From: Acidipropionibacterium sp.
GTDB lineage: Bacteria; Actinomycetota; Actinomycetes; Propionibacteriales; Propionibacteriaceae
Direction: 5' to 3'
Length of the DNA stretch: 64,000 nt
Assembly (NCBI GenBank): GCA_022647765.1
Contig: JALCLH010000009.1
Coordinates: 1-64,000, forward strand
The notes beneath the pieces are model-generated. The model was given only the letters and a program-made list of their open reading frames with translations. It did not search any database and had not been told where the DNA came from. Below, one piece after another: positions 43,435 through 52,223 of this stretch (positions within the stretch are counted from its first letter, which is position 1; the number at the start of each line of letters is the position of its first letter). Made by a program: the position numbers and the translations under genes.

Positions 43435-44940
43435 TCACCGTGCCAGGTCGAGCAGCCTGCCGACGTCGACATGGGCCTCCAGGGCGTCGGCCAGGGTGTC
43501 GATCATCTGGGAGCGGCGGGCCTGGTAGCCGATGGCGTCGCGGTCGGCATGCCAGTCCAGCCCGGCGTCGGCGGCGGCCTGCTCCAGCCAGGCGCGGCGG
43601 AAGTCGTCGCACTCGAAGGCGCCGTGCCACATCGTCCCCCAGACGCCGCCCACCCGGCAGCCGTCCAGGAAGGGCTCTGGTTCCTCGAGCCCGGCGTCCC
43701 CCGGCCTGCTCCTGTTCAGCCCGTTCTTCAGCACTGTCTGCACTGTGCAGGCGCCGTGGTGGATCTCATAGCCGCCCACCGGGATGCCCCGCCATTCCCC
43801 TTGGGACAGCGAGAGCACCTTGTCGGCGGCGAAATCGACCTCCACCGGGAGCAGCCCGAGCCCCTCGATCCGCGACCCGGGATCGGCCTCCTCGCCCTCG
43901 GGGTCGAGGATGATCCGCGACAGCATCTGGTAACCGCCGCAGATGCCCACCACGGTGCGCCCGGCGGCGGCCCGCCGGGAGATGACCTCGGCGATGCCGG
44001 TGCGGCGCAGCCAGTCGAGGTCGGAGACGGTGGAGCGGGTGCCGGGCAGCACGACGATGTCGGCCTGCGCGCAGGTGGCCGGGTTGACGGTGACCTGGAC
44101 GTCGACGCCGGGCTCGCCGGCCAGGGCGTCGACGTCGGTGGCGTTGGAGATCCGGGGCAGCCGGACGGCGGCCACCCGCAGGGCGCCGGGGTCGGTGGTC
44201 TGGCCCTCGTGACGCCAGCGGCCGACCTCCAGGGCGTCCTCGCCGTCCAGCCAGACGCCGTCCACCCAGGGCAGGACGCCGAGGTTCGCCAGCCCGGAGC
44301 GCCTGGTGATCTCGGTGAGTCCGGGGGCCAGGACGGCCTCGTCGCCGCGGAACTTGTTGATGAGATAGCCGGCCAGGTGGCTGCGGTCCTGGTCGTCGAG
44401 CAGCGCCCAGGTGCCGTAGATGGAGGCCAGGACGCCGCCGCGGTCGATGTCTCCGACCAGCACCACCGGGAGGTCCTTGGCGATCGCCAGGCCCATGTTG
44501 GTGTAGTCGCCGCGGCGCAGGTTGATCTCGGCCGGCGATCCGGCCCCCTCGCAGACGATGAGCTCGTGCTCGGCGGCCAGCTCGTCATAGGCGGCCCAGG
44601 CGGCCTCGGCCAGCTGGCGGCGTCCGGTGGTGTACTCGCCGGCCTCCACGGTGCCGCCGGGGTGGCCGCGCAGCACCACGAAGGAGCGCCGGTCGGTGCC
44701 GGGCTTGAGCAGCACCGGGTTCATCGCCGAGGTGGGGGCGACCCCGGCGGCCTGGGCCTGGAGGTACTGGGCGCGGCCAATCTCGGAGCCGTCGGCGCAG
44801 ACCATCGAGTTGTTCGACATGTTCTGGGCCTTGAAGGGAGCGACGTCGATGCCGCGGCGGGCGGCGGCCCGGCACAGGGCAGTGACGATGAGCGACTTCC
44901 CGGCGTCCGAGGAGGTGCCGGCGATGAGGATTCCGGTCAC
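43435..44940 (-). CDS. cobQ: Cobyric acid synthase (CobQ/CbiP)
   Basis: Glutamine- and ATP-dependent amidation of four side chains of adenosylcobyrinic acid a,c-diamide. It has 501 residues with P-loop MTGILIAGTSSDAGKSLIV, PFKAQNMSNNSMV, VCEGAGSPAEINLRRGD, LVGDIDRGGVLASIYGT, and the class I glutaminase Cys in VVGICGGYQMLSRII; WGTMWHGAFECDDFRR holds the catalytic His. It overlaps cbiB by 4 bases and is followed by the riboswitch. Confidence 0.93.
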   Translation of the reverse strand: MTGILIAGTSSDAGKSLIVTALCRAAARRGIDVAPFKAQNMSNNSMVCADGSEIGRAQYLQAQAAGVAPTSAMNPVLLKPGTDRRSFVVLRGHPGGTVEAGEYTTGRRQLAEAAWAAYDELAAEHELIVCEGAGSPAEINLRRGDYTNMGLAIAKDLPVVLVGDIDRGGVLASIYGTWALLDDQDRSHLAGYLINKFRGDEAVLAPGLTEITRRSGLANLGVLPWVDGVWLDGEDALEVGRWRHEGQTTDPGALRVAAVRLPRISNATDVDALAGEPGVDVQVTVNPATCAQADIVVLPGTRSTVSDLDWLRRTGIAEVISRRAAAGRTVVGICGGYQMLSRIILDPEGEEADPGSRIEGLGLLPVEVDFAADKVLSLSQGEWRGIPVGGYEIHHGACTVQTVLKNGLNRSRPGDAGLEEPEPFLDGCRVGGVWGTMWHGAFECDDFRRAWLEQAAADAGLDWHADRDAIGYQARRSQMIDTLADALEAHVDVGRLLDLAR

Positions 44941-46037
44941 TTGCCGACCTTCCCGGCCTTGTGGGTCTTGTTGTTGGTCTTCTCTGTCTTCTGGGCCTCT
45001 TCCTGAGCCTTCTTCACCTTCTGGGCCCGGTCGGCGCGATGGGGTATCAGGCCGCCGTAGAAGAGGAGATGCCCGGCGGTGGCCAGGGTTCCCACGGCGA
45101 GGCCGGTGGCCGCCCAGGTGACCGCCTGAACCAGCCGCGCGGCGTCGCTCACCTTGCCGGCGTCGGGGCGCGGACCGTCACCGAGCAGCGGGCGGTCCTC
45201 GAACCGGTTTCCGTAGTAGAGGTTGCGGCCGCCGAGGGTGACGCCGAGCGCTCCGGCCCAGGCGGACTCGCACCAGCCGCCGTTGGGGCTGGGATGGTGG
45301 GCGTGGTCGCGGGCCATCACGTCGAGACTGCGCACCCGGTCGCCGCCGATCATCGGCGCCAGCAGACAGGCCATGGTGCCGGTGATGCGGGCCGGGGCGA
45401 GGTCGAGCAGGTCGTCGAGATGGGCGGAGACCTTGCCGAAGTGCTCGAAGCGCTCGTTGTGATGGCCGACCATGGCGTCCAGGGTGTTGGCGCCGCGGTG
45501 CACGAGCATCCCGGGCAGCCCGGCGACGGCTCCCCAGAAGATCGAGGCGACCGCGGCGTCGGCGGTGTTCTCGGCCATCGACTCCACCGTGGCGCGGGCC
45601 AGCTCGGGCTCGTCGAGGGCCTTGGGGTCGCGTCCGCACAGATGGGAGAGCTGGTCCCGGGCGCCGTCGAGATCCTTGGCGGCCAGCCGGGAGGCCATCG
45701 TGTCGCCCTCGCGGGCCAGCGAGGTGGCGCCGACCACCGCCCAGGTGGCGGCCGCGGTGATCAGGGCGCGACATACGGGCCGGTCGCGGGTGGCGCGATC
45801 GGCGGCGATGCCGATGGCCGCCAGAGGGGTCAGGCAGGCCACGGTGTAGGCGGCGCCGCGGGGCGCCGAGTCGGCCCAGATGAGCTTCTCGAGGCGGTCG
45901 GCTGCCGACCCGAAGATCGCGACCGGGTGGTGGCGCTGCGGATCGGGGATGGTGCGGTCGGCCAGGATGCCGAGCCCGATGCCGACACCCCTGGCCAGAA
46001 GTGCGGCGCCGAGTCTGCGATGCGGGGTGAACGCCAT
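44937..46037 (-). CDS. cbiB: Adenosylcobinamide-phosphate synthase (CobD/CbiB)
   Basis: Integral membrane enzyme that attaches aminopropanol phosphate to adenosylcobyric acid. It has 366 residues with HPVAIFGSAADRLEKLIW, VESMAENTADAAVASIFWG (family signature), GANTLDAMVGHHNERFEHFG, 'HPSPNGGWCESAWAGALGV' and several membrane helices. A Lys-rich C-terminal tail of about 30 residues is unusual. ATG 46037 follows a region of two hairpin repeats. It is the first gene of a cbiB-cobQ transcription unit with no riboswitch of its own visible. Confidence 0.92.
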   Translation of the reverse strand: MAFTPHRRLGAALLARGVGIGLGILADRTIPDPQRHHPVAIFGSAADRLEKLIWADSAPRGAAYTVACLTPLAAIGIAADRATRDRPVCRALITAAATWAVVGATSLAREGDTMASRLAAKDLDGARDQLSHLCGRDPKALDEPELARATVESMAENTADAAVASIFWGAVAGLPGMLVHRGANTLDAMVGHHNERFEHFGKVSAHLDDLLDLAPARITGTMACLLAPMIGGDRVRSLDVMARDHAHHPSPNGGWCESAWAGALGVTLGGRNLYYGNRFEDRPLLGDGPRPDAGKVSDAARLVQAVTWAATGLAVGTLATAGHLLFYGGLIPHRADRAQKVKKAQEEAQKTEKTNNKTHKAGKVGK

Positions 46038-46092
46038 GCCGTCAACCTACCAAGGTGCCATCCGACCGGATGCCGCCGCTGGGCGTTGCCCT

Positions 46093-46247
46093 GGAATCGG
46101 CCAGATACAGCCCGGCCTCTGGATAATCCCGTCCGCGGCCGCCATCTGGCCGGTTCCGGGGAGGTCGGTCCCGGGATGCGTCTGAAATCGGCCATATATC
46201 GGCCGCCCTCTGGATTATCCAGTCGGCGGCCCGTATATGGCCGATCT
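46093..46247. repeat. Two tandem related palindromic elements
   Basis: Copy 1 (46093-46157) has arms GGAATCGGCCAGAT and ATCTGGCCGGTTCC. Copy 2 (about 46184-46247) has arms AAATCGGCCATATA and TATATGGCCGATCT. Both centres contain CCTCTGGAT(A/T)ATCC and GC-rich GCGGCC strings. They lie upstream of cbiB and directly abut a truncated HTH gene, suggesting insertion. Confidence 0.7.
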
Positions 46248-46280
46248 CATTTCTTGGGCAGAGCCCGGCGCGATCGTCGG

Positions 46281-46421
46281 ATGACACAGCCAGAACTCGC
46301 CAAAGCCTCCGGAATCCAGCAGGCGGAGATCAGCCGCATTGAGACCGGCCGGGCCAATCCGACCATCGATACGGTCACACGCCTCACCCGTGCTCTGGGC
46401 ACCCACCTCACACTCGCATGA
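46281..46421 (+). pseudogene. Truncated XRE/HigA-like helix-turn-helix remnant
   Basis: The open frame shows the HTH core TQPELAKASGIQQAEISRIE, continuing TGRANPTIDTVTRLTRALG and ending THLTLA. Coding similarity can be traced upstream in the same frame to FLGRARRDRRM at about 46250 and then stops at the palindromic element. XRE antitoxins normally have 30 or more residues before this point, so the 5' end has been replaced. No toxin gene is beside it. A short 46-residue protein from ATG 46281 remains possible. Confidence 0.5.
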
Positions 46422-46464
46422 GTCTCAGGACGCCCACTGGATGAAGGCCGCCCTGTGGCAGATC

Positions 46465-47166
46465 TCATTCGTGTCCCTTCGGGAGCTCGGCGTCGTGGAC
46501 CAGGATCGCCACCTGGACCCGATTCGTCAGTCCGAGCCTGCTGAGAATCCGCGTCACGCAGGCCTTGACAGTGGCCACCGACAGGTACATGTGGGCGGCG
46601 ATCTCGGCGTTGGACAGCCCGTCGGCCAGCCGCACCGCGATCTCATGCTCCCGGGAGTTGAGCCCGGCCAGCGCCTTCCGTGCCTCGTCGCGCCGCGGAT
46701 CGGCCAGCTCGGAGGTGGCCGCGGCGATCACCTGACCCAGCACGGTCGGCGAGAGGGTGTACTCCCCCGCCGCGACGGAATGGATCATCTCGATCATCCG
46801 GTCGGGCGGGGTGTCCTTGAGAAGGAATCCGTGAGCGCCGACGGCCAGCGCCCGAAGCACCATCTCGTCGGCGTCGAAGGTGGTGAGCATGACGATCCGG
46901 GGCGGGTCTGCAATGGCGAGCAGCCGCCGCGCGGCCTCGATGCCGTCGATCCGTCTCATCCGGATGTCCATCAGCACAACCTGGGGATCGCACTCCGTGA
47001 CGAGGTCGAGCGCCTCGTCCCCGTCGGCGGCCTCCCCGACGATCCGGATTCCCGAGTGGGGACCCTCCAGCAGCAGCCGCAGTCCGCTGCGGACCAGCGG
47101 GTCGTCATCGACCACGGCAACGGCGAGCGGATCGGCAACCCGATCAACGGGCTCCTGGTTCACCAT
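46465..47166 (-). CDS. NarL/LuxR-type response regulator
   Basis: A 233-residue DNA-binding response regulator. The receiver domain has AVAVVDDDPLVRSGL, the phospho-acceptor Asp in VVLMDIRMRRIDG, and LLKDTPP with the conserved Lys. The C-terminal LuxR helix-turn-helix is GLNSREHEIAVRLADGLSNA followed by EIAAHMYLSVATVKACVTRI. The ATG (47166) lies within the stop region of the sensor kinase (ATGGTGA), so both are translated together. The divergent ABC exporter on the other side of the kinase is the likely target, as in many DesKR-like systems. Confidence 0.9.
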   Translation of the reverse strand: MVNQEPVDRVADPLAVAVVDDDPLVRSGLRLLLEGPHSGIRIVGEAADGDEALDLVTECDPQVVLMDIRMRRIDGIEAARRLLAIADPPRIVMLTTFDADEMVLRALAVGAHGFLLKDTPPDRMIEMIHSVAAGEYTLSPTVLGQVIAAATSELADPRRDEARKALAGLNSREHEIAVRLADGLSNAEIAAHMYLSVATVKACVTRILSRLGLTNRVQVAILVHDAELPKGHE

Positions 47167-48386
47167 GGCAGCCGCACCTCCACCACGAACTCGCCGTCCC
47201 GTGCCCCGTAGTCGATTCTGCCAGCCAGCGACTCCACCCTCTCGGCAACCCCGATGAGGCCCGACCCGGAGCCCGGAACGGCCCGGCGCCCGACCTGGGA
47301 CCGGTACACCGCATTGGCCACCCTCAACCGGATCCCCTCCCCCTCGCGTCCCGACAGCGCGACCCGCACCACCGTCCCGGGGGCGTGCTTGCCGGCATTG
47401 GTGAGGCACTCGGCGAGGATGCGGTAGAGGTTCCGTCCGGTCGGAGCGGGGATCGCCTCGGGGCGCCGCAGGGCGTCCTCCAGCTCGATCCGCGCCCCGG
47501 CCGCGCGCATCTCGTCCATCAGATCCGCGAGATCCGCCAGGGTCGGCTGAGGCCGGGAGAGCCGGCCGTCGACGTCCTCGGCGTTGCGCAGCGACCCGAG
47601 GATGCCGCGCAGTTCGTTGAGCGCCCGGCCCGCCGCCTCCTGGATGACGCCGGACGCCTGCCGGGTCTGCTCGGGGCTCAGGTCATCCCGGGAGGCCAGT
47701 GCTCCGGCGTGCATCGAGACCAGGGTGAGCTGATGTGCCAGGGAGTCGTGCATCTCCCGGGCGATCCTGTTGCGCTCCTCGGATCGGGCCGCCAGTGCCC
47801 GGATCTGCTGCTCCCTCTCGGCCGTCTCCGCGCGATCCGACAGCGAGGCGATGAGGTCGCGGCGGGCCCCGGTGTACAGGCCCAGGGCCATCATCGCCGC
47901 GGGCAGCGCGAGAGCCGACAGCAGGGTGAGACCGAGGTAGGTGACATGCTGCGCCGTCGAGGCGCCCGCATAGGGCGGCCCGAGAATGTCGCGGGAGTTG
48001 CTGGAGATGGCCACGTTGATCGCTCCGAAGCCGAGGAGGGCCACCGTGGCGGGAAGGATCTCCCGCCACCGCCTGCCGGTGCACAGACTCACGAACCCCC
48101 ACGCGGCCGGCACCCCGGCGCTCGTCGAGAACCCCGACAGCGCACTCAGTGCCAGGCAGATCGGCAGCGGATACCGGCGGCGGAATCCGACCAGGATCAG
48201 AGAGACCGCTCCGCCCGTCAGGTCCAGCCAGATCGGAAGCGGGGAGAAGGCACCGCGGAAGCTGATCAGCAGCACCAGGGAGATGAGGATGCACAGCCCC
48301 CACCGCCAGGTCTGCTGCCATCGGGTCAGCAGCGGTGGCGGGTAGTGGCCCGGCGCGGCGGACCGCACGGTGGAGTCGCTCGTCAC
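47160..48386 (-). CDS. Sensor histidine kinase (NarX/DesK type)
   Basis: About 408 residues. Several N-terminal membrane helices ('WGLCILISLVLLISF', GGAVSLILVGF, LLSALALPAAMMALGLY) precede a coiled coil and HisKA_3 domain with the phospho-acceptor His in RNRIAREMHDSLAHQLTLVS. The ATPase domain has N-box NLYRILAECLTNAGKHAPG, where Asn-Ala-x-Lys-His is typical, and G-box SGSGLIGVAERVESLAG. GTG 48386 is the likely start; the longer frame upstream is antisense to the ABC gene. The stop overlaps the regulator start. Confidence 0.87.
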   Translation of the reverse strand: MTSDSTVRSAAPGHYPPPLLTRWQQTWRWGLCILISLVLLISFRGAFSPLPIWLDLTGGAVSLILVGFRRRYPLPICLALSALSGFSTSAGVPAAWGFVSLCTGRRWREILPATVALLGFGAINVAISSNSRDILGPPYAGASTAQHVTYLGLTLLSALALPAAMMALGLYTGARRDLIASLSDRAETAEREQQIRALAARSEERNRIAREMHDSLAHQLTLVSMHAGALASRDDLSPEQTRQASGVIQEAAGRALNELRGILGSLRNAEDVDGRLSRPQPTLADLADLMDEMRAAGARIELEDALRRPEAIPAPTGRNLYRILAECLTNAGKHAPGTVVRVALSGREGEGIRLRVANAVYRSQVGRRAVPGSGSGLIGVAERVESLAGRIDYGARDGEFVVEVRLPW

Positions 48387-48528
48387 CCGAGTCACTCTAG
48401 GCAGCACGAGCCGCCGGGGGCCGGTCCAGCGCCGGTCCGATGGTCTACCGCCGCGGTCCGGAAGTCGACGATTCCCGATACCTCCCGGCCTTGCGAGCCG
48501 CCCGGGCGGCTCGCGCAGGCTGACAGCC

Positions 48529-49239
48529 ATGATCACCGTGACACACCTCACCAAGACATACGGATCCGTCACCGCCGTCGACGACGTCTCCTTCACCGTC
48601 GGCCCCGGGCAGGTCTGCGGCTTCCTGGGACCCAACGGCGCCGGAAAGTCCACCACCATGCGGTGCCTGGCCGGGCTGACCCGGCCCACATCGGGCAGTG
48701 CGACCGTGCTGGGCACCGAGTACTCCCGAATCCCCAACCCGGCCCGCCAGGTCGGCGTCATGCTCGACGCCTCCGCCCAGCACCCGGGCCGCACCGGCCG
48801 GGAGACGCTGAGGCTCGCGGCCCTGGTCCAGGGGCTTCCCCTCGACCGCGTCGACGAGGCCCTGGAGCTCGTCGGGCTCACCCGCGCGGAGTCCCGAGCC
48901 AGGGTGCGGAACTACTCCCTGGGCATGCGACAGCGCCTCGGTCTGGCGGTGGCGCTGCTCGGCGACCCCCGCGTCCTCCTCCTCGACGAGCCGGCCAACG
49001 GTCTCGATCCGGAGGGGATCAGCTGGATGCGCCGCCTACTGCGCGACCGCGCCGATCGGGGGGACGCCGTCCTGCTCAGCTCCCATCTGCTGCACGAGGT
49101 GGAGCAGGTCGCCGACACCCTCGTCCTCATCGGCGGCGGGCGGATCCTCACCGCCGGACCGGTCGACGAGCTGCTGGACGGGGAGCGCAGCCTCGAGGAG
49201 CTGTATCTGTCCCGCACCGAGACCACCGCCCGCCGCTGA
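48529..49239 (+). CDS. ABC transporter ATP-binding protein
   Basis: A 236-residue ATPase of the drug/bacitracin exporter class (CcmA/NatA type). Walker A is FLGPNGAGKSTTMRCL, signature YSLGMRQRLGLAVALLG, Walker B VLLLDEPANGLDPEG and H-loop LLSSHLLHEVEQVADT. It is divergent from the two-component system, with ATG 48529 about 140 bases from the kinase start, and is followed by its permease. Confidence 0.92.
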   Translation: MITVTHLTKTYGSVTAVDDVSFTVGPGQVCGFLGPNGAGKSTTMRCLAGLTRPTSGSATVLGTEYSRIPNPARQVGVMLDASAQHPGRTGRETLRLAALVQGLPLDRVDEALELVGLTRAESRARVRNYSLGMRQRLGLAVALLGDPRVLLLDEPANGLDPEGISWMRRLLRDRADRGDAVLLSSHLLHEVEQVADTLVLIGGGRILTAGPVDELLDGERSLEELYLSRTETTARR

Positions 49240-49318
49240 GCGGCGGCCCTTCCTCCGTCTTTTCCCCTCGGTAACCATCCACACCCTCCCCCACGTCGTC
49301 CAGATCAGGAGTTCCGCC

Positions 49319-50136
49319 ATGACCACCACAACCAGCCAGGCCTCCGCCGTCACCTCCCCCGCCTCCACCGAGATCGATCCGGCGTGGCGCGCGGGTATCC
49401 CGTTCACCCGTCTGCTCCGCGCCGAACAACGCAAGATGACCGACACCCGCTCCGGTTTCTGGCTGGTACTGGTGATGATCCTGGGGGCGCTGGCGGCGGC
49501 AATCACCGTCGTGGCCACCTGGAACCGGATGGCCGGCGGGTCGAGCCCCTCCTGGACCCTCGGCAGCGCCTTCATCCCGCTCGCCCCGATGACTCTGCTT
49601 CCGGTGCTGGCGATCCTGCTCATCACCTCGGAGTGGAGCACCAGGTCGGCACTGTCGACCTTCGCCCTCGAACCGCGCCGCGGCCGGGTGATCGCCGCCA
49701 AGGCCGTCGTGACGGTGGCCGCCACGGTGCTCATCTGGACGCTGTGCCAGGGGCTCGCCGCCCTGGCCGCGCTGCTCGGCGACGTGATCCACACCACCCC
49801 GCCGGTCTCCTGGACGATGCACTGGTCTGCGATGGCCGGGGACCTCGCTCAGACGGTGCTGCTGGTCCTCGTCGCCGCGGCCTTGGGGCTGGCGATCGGC
49901 AACGCCCCGGCGGCCATCGTGCTCTACATGATCCTGCCCGTGCTGACCACCACTCTGGGTCTGATTCCCGGGCTGCACACCGCGATGGGGTGGGTCTCGC
50001 TCAATGGGATCTCGCTGCTCGGTACCGGTTCCCTCGATGCCGATGGCTGGGCCCATGCGGCGGTGTCGACCCTCATCTGGAATCGTCCCCGGCGACTGTC
50101 GGCACAATTCTCACTCTGCGCCGCGAGGTCAAGTGA
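49319..50136 (+). pseudogene. ABC-2 type permease, frame broken near the C-terminus
   Basis: Six-helix ABC-2 permease partner of the upstream ATPase: RTEQRKMTDTR-like entry (LRAEQRKMTDTRSGFWLVLV), then helices 'MILGALAAAITVVATW', 'FIPLAPMTLLPVLAILLI', 'TVLIWTLCQGLAALAALLG', 'TVLLVLVAAALGLAIGN'. At 50081-50090 the frame shifts; removing one A and one C gives STLIWIVPATVGTILTLRRE and a stop at 50134-50136, a natural end for this family. Without repair the frame runs 217 bases further through non-hydrophobic sequence. Confidence 0.72.
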
Positions 50137-50319
50137 CTCCGGCCTGCCGGGCCGGTCTGCGCGACTTCGGCGGACCGGCCCAGTAGTCGTGGCGACTGCC
50201 GTTCTCGTCGCGAGTCCGGGGCACAATGGCAGTCCAGTGAACTTCTTCTGCACCAAGGATCGGCCCCATGGACCATCGAAGACAACGTCACCCTGGCCCT
50301 ATGACCCGTACCGGCACCT

Positions 50320-50709
50320 ATGCCCAACTCCTCTGACCGACGCTGTTGGGTGATCCTGGCCGTCTGGATCGCCGGTTTCCTCGTCGGAACCGTCTCGCAT
50401 ATCGCAGATCTGATCTCCGGCGGGCTGGACACCTATGAACAGTTCCCCGCCCCACTGCGCGTGTTCTGGATCGGCCTCACCGTTCTCGATCCACTCGTCA
50501 TCGCGCTCCTGGCGATGCGCCGCCGAGCGGGCATCGTCCTGGCCCTGGCCGTCATCCTGGCCGACATCTCCGTGAACTGGACGGTGCTCCTCACCATCTC
50601 CGGCAATCCGCTGTACGGCGCGATCGATCAGACGCTTTTCGCCGCCGTCCTGGCAATCACCGCTCCCGTGCTCTGGCGATGGTTCCCGCGGGTAGCCTCT
50701 CGCAGGTGA
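50320..50709 (+). CDS. Small four-helix membrane protein
   Basis: A 129-residue protein with four hydrophobic segments (CWVILAVWIAGFLVGTVSH, 'LRVFWIGLTVLDPLVIALLA', GIVLALAVILADISVN, FAAVLAITAPVLWRWF). No family is recognised. The last codons overlap the GTG start of the histidine phosphatase gene (GTGA), so the two are coupled. Confidence 0.72.
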   Translation: MPNSSDRRCWVILAVWIAGFLVGTVSHIADLISGGLDTYEQFPAPLRVFWIGLTVLDPLVIALLAMRRRAGIVLALAVILADISVNWTVLLTISGNPLYGAIDQTLFAAVLAITAPVLWRWFPRVASRR

Positions 50710-51275
50710 CCCTCATCGTCCTGGTCCGCCACGGCCAGTCCACCTGGAACCTGGAGCACCGTCTCCAGGGGCAGCGGATGGATGTGCCGCTCAGCCCCCT
50801 GGGCCGCCAGCAGGCCGGGGCCGCCGCCCGCACCGTCGCCGCCCTGGTGAATCCGGGAACCCGAGTCTTCTCCAGCGATCAGGACCGCGCCCTCCAGACC
50901 GCCGCACCGATCGCTGAGGCCCTCGGCTCCACCATCCACCCCGACCCGCGTCTGAGGGAGCAGGACCTCGGCCGGATGGAGGGCCTCACCCCCGATCAGC
51001 TCGCCCCTGAGACCGCTCCAGATGGGGCCGACATCGCCGATGTCCGCTGGGGCGGCGGCGAGTCACTGGCCGACGTCGCAGAACGGAGCCGTTCCTTCCT
51101 CGCCGACCTCGCCGTCTCCGAGCACGGCCATTCCCCCGGCCAGGCCGTCATCGTCGGCCACGGGGATGCCCTCCGGGTGCTCATCGCCCTGCTGGACGGG
51201 CACACCCACCGCGAGTGCGACTTCGACCTGGTGCTCGGCAACGCAGACATCGTCACCCGCGACTGGATAGCCTGA
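50706..51275 (+). CDS. Histidine phosphatase (phosphoglycerate mutase-like)
   Basis: A 189-residue branch-1 histidine phosphatase. The RHG motif is LIVLVRHGQSTWNLEHRLQG, the second Arg lies in VFSSDQDRALQTAAPIAEAL, the acid is LREQDLGRMEGL, and the second His is VIVGHGDALRVLIALL. The substrate could be a phosphosugar, phosphoglycerate or alpha-ribazole phosphate; the last would fit a B12 producer but there is no specific evidence. It starts at GTG 50706 and ends 5 bases before the FolP2-type gene. Confidence 0.85.
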   Translation: MTLIVLVRHGQSTWNLEHRLQGQRMDVPLSPLGRQQAGAAARTVAALVNPGTRVFSSDQDRALQTAAPIAEALGSTIHPDPRLREQDLGRMEGLTPDQLAPETAPDGADIADVRWGGGESLADVAERSRSFLADLAVSEHGHSPGQAVIVGHGDALRVLIALLDGHTHRECDFDLVLGNADIVTRDWIA

Positions 51276-51280
51276 CCACT

Positions 51281-52178
51281 GTGCCGGACCCGACTTCCCC
51301 GATCTCCCAGACACCGGCCGCGCTGACCCTGCGCGGTCGGCGCTTCGACGCAGCCCATCCGGCGGTGATGGCCGTCATCAACCGCACCCCCGACTCCTTC
51401 TACTCACCGGCCCGGCACACCCTCGACGACGCCCTGCGCCGTCTCGATGAGGTGGCGGAGCAGGGCGCCGACATCGTCGACGTCGGCGGTGTGCGCGCGG
51501 GTCAGGAGGGTCCGGAGGTGACGCCGGCCGAGGAGACCGAGAGGGTTCGCCCCTTCCTGGAGCGGGCCCGCGCCGAGCACCCGGAGGTCCTGCTCAGCCT
51601 GGATACCTGGCGCGCCGAGGTGGCACGCTCCTGCGCCGGGCTGATCGACGTCGTCAACGACACCTGGGCCGGGGCGGATCCGGACCTGGCCGCGGTGGCC
51701 GCCGAGCAGCAGGCCGGCCACGTCGTCTCCCATACCGGCGGGCTGCCCCCGCGCACCGATCCGCGTCACGTCCACTACGAGCACGGGGTGGTGGCCGACG
51801 TCTGCGCGGAGTTGTCCCGCGGCGCCGCCCGCGACCTGGCGGTCGGCATTCCGGCGGAGCGGATCATCGTCGATCCCACTCTCGATTTCGGCAAGACGAC
51901 GGCCGATTCGCTGGCATGCGTGCGGGCCACCGACCGTTTCGTAGCGCTCGGGTTCCCGGTGCTGGTGGCCGCCTCCCGCAAGGACTTCGTCGGGGAGACC
52001 CTCGACCTTCCGGTCGATCAGCGGCTCGAGGGCACCCTGGCGGCCGTGGCGGTGTCGGTCTGGCTGGGCGCCACCGTCATCCGCGCCCACGACGTCCAGG
52101 CCACCCGGCGCACCTGCCGACATGGTGGCATCGATCCGGGGCGACCGGCCTCCCAGCAAGGCGGTGCGCGGGGTCTGA
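51281..52178 (+). pseudogene. folP2: Dihydropteroate synthase homologue, FolP2 type, C-terminal frame break
   Basis: TIM-barrel pterin-binding protein. VMAVINRTPDSFYSPARHTL, ADIVDVGGVRAGQEGPEV, LLSLDTWRAEVARSC, VVNDTWAGADPDL, RIIVDPTLDFGKTTADSLA, VLVAASRKDFVGETL and GTLAAVAVSVWLGATVIRAH follow DHPS order. The RTPDSFY and DVGGVRAG variants match mycobacterial FolP2 rather than FolP1; FolP2 lacks proven DHPS activity. At 52111-52118 (CACCTGCC) removing one base restores RRT-DMVASIRGDRPPSKAVRG and a stop at 52176-52178. The unrepaired frame runs on through the macro-domain gene. Confidence 0.78.
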
Positions 52179-52223
52179 CCCGAACCGAAGACGCAGTTCA
52201 GGAGCGGCCCGGAGGCCATTCGG

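Noticed and set aside
48387-48881. N-terminal extension of the histidine kinase
   Set aside because: The upstream part of the frame is antisense to the ABC ATPase gene; the kinase begins at about 48386.
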